Assembly (NCBI GenBank): GCA_003427395.1
Contig: BFEA01000082.1
Location: forward strand, 2,808,780 to 2,831,799
Reading direction: 5' to 3'
DNA from: Chara braunii
Lineage: Eukaryota > Streptophyta > Charophyceae > Charales > Characeae
Length of the DNA: 23,020 nucleotides
Part shown: one piece after another, positions 18,557 through 23,020 of the stretch
Layout: every line of letters begins with the position of its first letter
How positions within the stretch are numbered: the first letter of the stretch is position 1
The notes under the pieces: generated by a model
The model's database searches: none
What the model was told of the DNA's origin: nothing
The model's input: only the letters and a program-made list of their open reading frames with translations
Translations under genes and position numbers: made by a program

Positions 18557-19102
18557 ATGCCCCTTGTGCCTCTGCGAGAGTTGATGGAGGTTGCGCGCCG
18601 ACGATGCGGGCAGCCGTTGATAGGATTGGATGTCGGGAGACGTCGGGTCGGGGTCGCGATTTCGGATAAGAATTGCCACGTGGCGTCTCCTCTGAGCTGG
18701 CTGGAGCGATCGAGTACGTCTGTGGACAAGAATGCCGCGAAAATTTTTACGTTGGTGAAAAAATTTGAGGCCGCTGGGATGGTTGTTGGCTGTCCCATCC
18801 AGTTATCAGGAGCAAATAGTACGGAGGTCGTTCGAGTCCGACGATTCTTGAAGGAACTGCAAACGCAACAGGAGCTAGCATCTCTGCCGTACGTTCTGTG
18901 GGATGAGAGATTGACATCCATGGCTGTGGAGAGCTCCGTTAGGGGACTCGATCTCCCGCCCATGAGATTGAAAGCGATAACGGATAAGATGTCGGCCGTT
19001 TATATTTTGCAGGGGTTTCTAGATGCCTTCGCAAGAGTAAATAGAGGGGAGCAAAGTTCTGAGTCAATCTATAGGCAGATGTCGGCATTTGCGGTGGTTT
19101 AA
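18557..19102 (+). CDS. YqgF/RuvX-type putative Holliday junction resolvase family protein
   Basis: The family has an RNase H-like fold; bacterial YqgF (RuvX) is linked to Holliday junction resolution and to pre-16S rRNA 5' end processing, and plants carry related proteins predicted for organelles. The 181-residue product has the family landmarks in order: LIGLDVGRRRVGVAISD with Asp25, a VASPL segment, GMVVGCP (74-80), WDERLTS with Glu117 (115-121), and DKMSAVYILQGFLD with Asp143 (143-156). Those three acids fit the metal-binding catalytic set. Length is slightly above the bacterial norm (about 140), with a short N-terminal MPLVPL extension and a C-terminal tail after residue 160. An in-frame TAG lies at 18533-18535, supporting this ATG unless a spliced exon lies upstream, which could add a transit peptide. 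No intron interrupts the frame. The 3' end is partly duplicated downstream. Confidence 0.88.
   Translation: MPLVPLRELMEVARRRCGQPLIGLDVGRRRVGVAISDKNCHVASPLSWLERSSTSVDKNAAKIFTLVKKFEAAGMVVGCPIQLSGANSTEVVRVRRFLKELQTQQELASLPYVLWDERLTSMAVESSVRGLDLPPMRLKAITDKMSAVYILQGFLDAFARVNRGEQSSESIYRQMSAFAVV
19022..19101 (+). repeat. 3' end of the YqgF-like exon, source copy of a duplication
   Basis: The last 80 bases of the coding region match 19567-19645 (545 bp away). Shared pieces include TTCGCAAGAGTAAA, AGAGGGGAGCAAA, CTGAGTCAATC and GATGTC(G/A)GCATTTGC. Confidence 0.9.
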
Positions 19103-19142
19103 TTCTTTTTTTGCTGTTGTTATTATTATTCTTTTTTTTTTT

Positions 19143-19170
19143 GTGGGNGGGTGGGNGGGGGGGGGGGGGG
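19143..19170. other. G-run with unresolved bases
   Basis: Repeated GGG blocks with N at 19148 and 19156, ending in a G run. It can form a G-quadruplex on paper; the Ns show that its true length is unresolved. Confidence 0.7.
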
Positions 19171-19208
19171 AAGAGTTCGGGGTTGAGGGGAGGAGGGGAG
19201 AGAGTTTA

Positions 19209-19329
19209 ATACCTGTTCTCGGCCTTTTGGCTAAGTAAGATCAAGTGCAGTGCATCTGTTCTGCTCAGCTCGAGATATCTGATCGGTGGTCAGTCTGAGA
19301 AAGGGGAAAAAAAAAAAAAAAAAAAAAAA
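19209..19329 (+). pseudogene. Truncated U2 snRNA-like sequence with A tail
   Basis: U2 snRNA pairs with the intron branch point in the spliceosome. Here ATACC starts as in plant U2, and CTCGGCCTTTTGGCTAAG matches the 5' stem region. An extra TAAG follows, then ATCAAGTG. The branch-point pairing GTAGTA is altered to GCAGTGCA, and stem IIa is worn (TCAGCTCGAGATATCTGA). Similarity ends near 19286, well before the Sm site, and an A run (about 19307-19329) follows. So it is a 3'-truncated, probably retroposed U2 copy or a U2-derived SINE, not a working gene. The duplicated downstream segment lacks it. Confidence 0.8.
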
Positions 19330-19363
19330 GGCAACAAAGGGAGGAGGAGGAGGAGGAGGAGAG

Positions 19364-19510
19364 TTCAGAAATGATTTGACGAGTAGAATGAGATTTGTTT
19401 TTTATTTTTGTTTATTCTCTTTTTTTCTTTTTTTTTTTAATCTTCTTTCTCCTGAGGAGTTGCAGGTTTGGGGGCTGTTGGGTGGAGTTGGGGTGGCGGC
19501 TCTGTTGATA
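19364..19510 (+). repeat. Downstream duplication, copy 1
   Basis: TTCAGAAATGA, a GACGAGTAGAATGA block, a T-rich stretch ending TTTTTTAATC, and GGGGGCTGTTGGGTGGAGT...GGTGGCGGCTCT match 19736-19880 in the same order (offset about 372-376 bp). Confidence 0.85.
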
Positions 19511-19566
19511 TATTGCACGTTTTTTTTTTGTTTTTTTTTTTGCCCCTCTTTGGGCAGGATTTTTTT

Positions 19567-19645
19567 GATCTGTTCGCAAGAGTAAACAGAGGGGAGCAAA
19601 TCTCTGAGTCAATCAGCAGACACGGATGTCAGCATTTGCCGTTTT
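19567..19645 (+). pseudogene. Duplicated C-terminal fragment of the YqgF-like gene
   Basis: This fragment repeats the last 80 coding bases of the gene, with about one substitution in seven and small indels that break the frame (CAGCAGACACGGATGTCAGC instead of TATAGGCAGATGTCGGC). There is no start and no upstream domain, so it is an exon-end pseudogene copy formed by local duplication. Confidence 0.85.
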
Positions 19646-19735
19646 TTTGTTTTTTTTTTTTGTAGTCTTGCTTTTTTGAGAGGGTGAAAGGTAAAAGTCA
19701 CCGAGAAAAAAGTCGAAGGCGAGGAGGAGAGTTAC

Positions 19736-19880
19736 TTCAGAAATGAATGAGGGTCGAGTTCAACTGACGACTAGAAATGACGTGTTTTTTTTTTTTTTTT
19801 GGTTATTTTTTTAATCCCCTTTCTATTGAGGAATTGCACGTTTCGGGGGCTGTTGGGTAGAGTAGAGGTGGCGGCTCTTC
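19736..19880 (+). repeat. Downstream duplication, copy 2
   Basis: Second copy of the segment at 19364-19510, again with TTCAGAAATGA, GACGACTAGAAATGA, a T16 run, TTTTTTAATC and GGGGGCTGTTGGGTAGAGT. It follows the duplicated exon end, so the whole downstream region was copied as one piece. Confidence 0.85.
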
Positions 19881-19885
19881 CTCAG

Positions 19886-20044
19886 CGAGGAGGAGGAGGA
19901 GGAGGAGGAGGAGGAGGAGGAGAAAATGACACTAACGAGTTGGGGAAAAGATCTGATCGACTTTTCGTGAAATGGCGGGAACGAAGGTGGGAGAGAAGGA
20001 GAGGGAGGAGGAGGATGAGCAGAAGGAATAGGAGTAGGAGGAGA

Positions 20045-20077
<33 letters not shown>

Positions 20078-20270
20078 GAGGAGAAAAAGACACGAACGAA
20101 TTGGGGAAAATATCTGATCGACTTCTCAGGAAATGTCCTAAACGGAGGAGGAGGAGGGAGAGTAGTAGGAGGATGAGGAGAAGGAATAAGAGGAGGAGGA
20201 GGAGGAGGATGGAGGATGGAGAGGAGGAGGAGGATGGAGAGGAGGAGGAGGAAGAGGAGATGAAACGAAC
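19886..20270. repeat. (GGA)n arrays with a 161-bp internal repeat
   Basis: Long GGA/GAG tracts (about 19888-19922, 20050-20086, 20143-20150, 20188-20262) surround two copies of a unique segment: TTGGGGAAAAGATCTGATCG (about 19940) and TTGGGGAAAATATCTGATCG (20101), offset 161 bp. Open frames here give only Glu/Arg or Pro/Ser runs. Confidence 0.9.
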
Positions 20271-20441
20271 AAAGTTTGCGACATGACCAGCGAAAGATAT
20301 TTTCGTAAATTTGTTTTACTGGAATTTTCATTTTCACCCGAGTTTTCCTTTTCATTTTGTTATTGGCGAGTTCATGTAAGTTCGATTTTTTTTTTTTTCT
20401 TTTCACTCCGGTGTATTGGTGACGTTCGAGGCCCTTCTTAA

Positions 20442-20443
<2 letters not shown>

Positions 20444-20490
<47 letters not shown>

Positions 20491-20498
20491 TTTTTGCC

Positions 20499-20537
<39 letters not shown>

Positions 20538-20545
20538 GGGGGGGG
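20444..20545. repeat. Long T tracts ending in G9
   Basis: T45 (20444-20488) and T36 (20501-20536) are separated by ATTTTTGCCTA, followed by G9 (20537-20545). The long open frame on the other strand is poly-Lys and not a gene. A (AAAAT)n patch follows at 20567-20590. Confidence 0.95.
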
Positions 20546-20639
20546 CCTGGAATCTGAATTTTGAGGAAAATAAATAAAATAAAATAAAAAGTCACCTAAA
20601 TTCTCATTTTGACTTTACCACGAACTTACGTCCGACCAG

Positions 20640-20965
20640 CCCGCTTCTGTTTTTTTACGCCCTCCTTTTTTCTCCTCTTCCCCCCCCACTTCTTTTTTTC
20701 TCGCCCTTTTTTTCTCGCCCTTTTTTGTCCGCCTTTTTTTCTCTTTTTTTCTCCTTTTTTTTCCCTTTTTTTTCTCCTCTTTCTCTCCTTTTTTTCCCCC
20801 CGTCTCCTCCTTTTCGCCGGTATGTTTTCCTTTTTTTTTTTTTTTTCCTCCCTCCGTTTTCTGGATACCCTATTTGCCAGCTTTTTTTCCCGCCCTTTTT
20901 TCTCTCCTCCCCTCTCTCCTCCCCTCTCTCCTCCGGCGCTTCATTTCCCCCCCCTTTTTGTGTAT
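20640..20965. repeat. Pyrimidine-rich (C/T) tract
   Basis: Nearly pure C and T on the plus strand, with repeated TTTTTTTCTC and CTCTCCTCCC modules. From 20965 to 21120 there is a mixed-sequence stretch with no recognised feature, then (CATC)n at 21124-21147. Confidence 0.9.
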
Positions 20966-21183
20966 GGGACTGCTGATCGGCATTGGATTTTTACCTTTCG
21001 AAGTGGGAGTTTTGTGAAATGGATGTGGCGGGGATTGAGGTCAGGTACATTCACGCTGGAAGGAGTGAAATTACGTCGTCAGCAGTTGTGTTTTTGTGCG
21101 AACGAGTGAGGGGGATGAAATCCGTCCATCCATCCATCCATCCATCTTATTTGTAGATTAGATTAATTAAGCAATATGCCTAA

Positions 21184-22090
21184 AGAGGAGAATCAATCAA
21201 GAAATCGGAAATGGAATCCAATCATTTCCATTTATGTGCGTGACATCAATGAAATCAATCTGGGAAAGATCAATCAAATCAACCAATGCCCATCAATCAA
21301 CCAAATCAACCATTTTTATCCAATGAATCAGATCGGTGCAATCCAAGGAAATCAATAACAGTCGATCAATCAGTTAATCAAAGCAATCCAATCAATCAAA
21401 TCAAATCAAATCAAATCAATCAATCACAATCAAATCAAATCAAATCAAGCAGTAAAGAATCGAATCAATAGTGGGTGCAATCCAATGAAATCAATGCCCA
21501 TCAATCAACCAAATCAACCATTTTCCCCTCAAATCACATCAATCAAATCAACCAATGACCATCAATCAACCAAATCAACCATTTTTACCCAATGAATCAA
21601 ATCGGTGCAATCCAATGAAATCAATAATGAGTCGATCAATCACTCGATCAAAGTAATCCAATCGATCAAATCAAATCAATCAATCAAAATCAAATCAAGC
21701 AATAAAGAATCAAATCAATGCAATCCAATGCAACCAATCAATTAATCAAAATCTAATCAATCAAATCAATCAACTCATCAACTCATCAACTCGAATAACC
21801 AATCGATACCCAATCAATCCATCAGCTTGATCTCCAGTCGATCACCGAAGAATCAAACCGAAATCTAATCAACATCAAATCAATCAAATCAATCACAATA
21901 ATCAACCGATCAAGCATTCAACCAATCCATCAACCAATCAACCAGCCAACCAGCCCATCAACCGACCAACCACCCAACCAACCAACCAATCAACCAACCA
22001 ACCAATCAATCAAATCAATCAATCATTGGATCAATCAATCAACCAATCGATCAATCAGCTTGATCTCCATTCCATCGCCGGCGAATCAAC
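21184..22090. repeat. (AATC)n satellite with higher-order repeats
   Basis: Degenerate AATC/AAATC units dominate. A higher-order period of about 269 bp shows as AACCAATG(C/A)CCATCAATC at 21281 and 21550, each followed by CAACCATTTTTA(T/C)CCAATG and GTGCAATCCAA. A second block, ATCAGCTTGATCTCCA, occurs at about 21822 and 22055. Reading frames give Asn/Gln/Ile/Ser repeats only. Confidence 0.93.
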
Positions 22091-22198
22091 GTCTTCCGAC
22101 CATGGAAACCTTTGAAGCGCACAATCTGCTGCTGTGCATCTTTGCTTTCTCTCGCTTATCCTCCTTTCTCACCTCATGCGTTCTGGTCACACCGTACA

Positions 22199-22458
22199 TT
22201 AATTGATTGATTGATTGATTGCACACTCCAGCGTCAACGGTGGAGAGAGAATTGATCCTCACTCTGATGGACCTTCAAGCTGTAGAGCCTTTTGGTTGAT
22301 TGGTTGATTGATTGATTGATTGTTTGATTGATTGTTTGATTGATTGGTTGGTTGACTGATCTAACAGACTTCTTTTTGTGTCGATGCATAGTGATGCTCA
22401 CTCTGATGAACCTTCCAGTTCTAGAGCTTTCTGGTTGACCGATTGGTTGATTGATTGG

Positions 22459-22489
<31 letters not shown>

Positions 22490-22522
22490 ATTGGTTGGCT
22501 GGTTTGGTTGATTGATTGATTG
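22199..22522. repeat. (GATT)n satellite, inverted relative to the AATC block
   Basis: Arrays of TTGATTGATTGG on the plus strand are complementary to the AATC block. Unique inserts recur between arrays: CTCACTCTGATG(G/A)ACCTTC with CTAGAGC/GTAGAGC (about 22258 and 22395), and AACAGACT(T/G)CTTTTT...GTCGATGC (about 22363 and 22527). Confidence 0.93.
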
Positions 22523-22565
22523 ATCGAACAGACTGCTTTTTTGTCGATGCCTACTGCAGCGTGAA

Positions 22566-23020
22566 CGGTAGACGGTGAGTGCGTTTATGAGATGACGGTG
22601 GACGTGATGATGGTGGACGTGATGATGGTGATGATGATGATGGTGATGAGCTTTCCCTTTCCCATTGATGCAAAATGCACGCTCAATTTCGTTTGCACTT
22701 TCAGATCGCCGCGCGCCTAATCACGAAAATATTGGTGGTGATTACTAATCTTTTAAATGATTACAGTAATTATAATTAGCCTGACTTAATCCAGGACGAC
22801 GAAGAAGGAAAAAACATCCCATTCTCGCAGCATAACAGTACATGAGGGACTGTGAGTGCGCTGTCACATGAATCAAAGAGTTGTGATACGAGGGGTTATG
22901 CTCGAGGAAGGGTAGAAGAGAACGAAGAACGTGCCGCTGACATGATGACCATGAGTTTGAACCTTGGTGACGGGCATGGGAATGATGATGATGATGATGA
23001 TGATGATGGGGGGGGGGGGG
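22566..23020. repeat. (GATGATGGTG)n patch and terminal (ATG)n-G13
   Basis: GACGTGATGATGGTG-type units run at about 22590-22650, and (ATG)n plus G13 closes the window (22983-23020). The sequence between (22650-22980) is mixed with no recognised gene. Confidence 0.85.

Noticed and set aside
19882-20595. 237-residue minus-strand open frame
   Set aside because: Poly-Lys, poly-Ser and poly-Pro from T, GGA and CCT tracts; no domain.
20609-21109. 166-residue Phe/Ser/Pro-rich open frame
   Set aside because: It is explained by the pyrimidine-rich tract.
22258-22415. CTGATG motifs as further hammerhead cores
   Set aside because: They read CTGATGG/CTGATGA but lack a stem II and a GAAA at the right distance.

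Overview
The window looks like intergenic DNA from a large, repeat-rich nuclear genome of the plant lineage, possibly a charophyte-type streptophyte alga; the species is an inference. Supporting signs are a U2 snRNA-like sequence that starts in the plant style (ATACC...CTCGGCCTTTTGGC), one YqgF/RuvX-type gene resembling the organellar plant family, many decayed LINE and LTR retrotransposons, very abundant microsatellites, and N bases in G runs. I see one credible intact host protein gene (18557-19102, + strand). No bacterial-style operon, CRISPR array or rRNA gene is visible.

Layout. 1-1038: a (TC)n tract, then copy A of a dispersed repeat that looks like the 3' part of a long LTR. 1140-3071: remains of one LINE, with an ORF1 end carrying a broken zinc knuckle and the start of the ORF2 endonuclease. 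This LINE is split by a 907-bp hAT-like non-autonomous transposon (1793-2699) with 8-bp target duplications. 3072-4687: repeat copy B, which ends exactly as copy A does. 4688-6900: no recognisable gene. 6930-7780, minus strand: integrase and post-integrase remnant of an LTR retrotransposon. 7800-8092: a foldback MITE with a 4-bp target duplication. 8097-9880: a second LINE fragment, reverse transcriptase to C terminus, with both catalytic aspartate motifs mutated. 10560-15705: a diverged tandem repeat pair; the first copy holds a second member of the same foldback family and the second copy shows the uninterrupted site.

15706-17740: small structured insertions. These are a 21-bp-arm hairpin, a tRNA-like SINE fragment, a 113-nt retroposed RNA with an A tail and a 16-bp target duplication, a 96-bp foldback with a 9-bp target duplication, a promoter-like cluster of three CACGTG boxes plus TATAAA, and a hammerhead ribozyme core (about 17681-17741). 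17740-18556: low-complexity sequence and a G-rich minisatellite that runs up to the YqgF start codon. 19103-20290: partial tandem duplications of the gene's 3' end, one of which contains a truncated, A-tailed U2-like sequence, followed by GGA arrays. 20290-23020: homopolymer tracts, pyrimidine-rich DNA and a large (AATC)n/(GATT)n inverted arrangement with higher-order repeats.

The genes do not form a pathway. The window is best read as a nested record of mobile elements around one small housekeeping gene. The least expected items are the hammerhead core upstream of that gene, the two foldback families with clean target duplications, the A-tailed mini-retroposon, and the hAT-like element filled with ATCA satellite.
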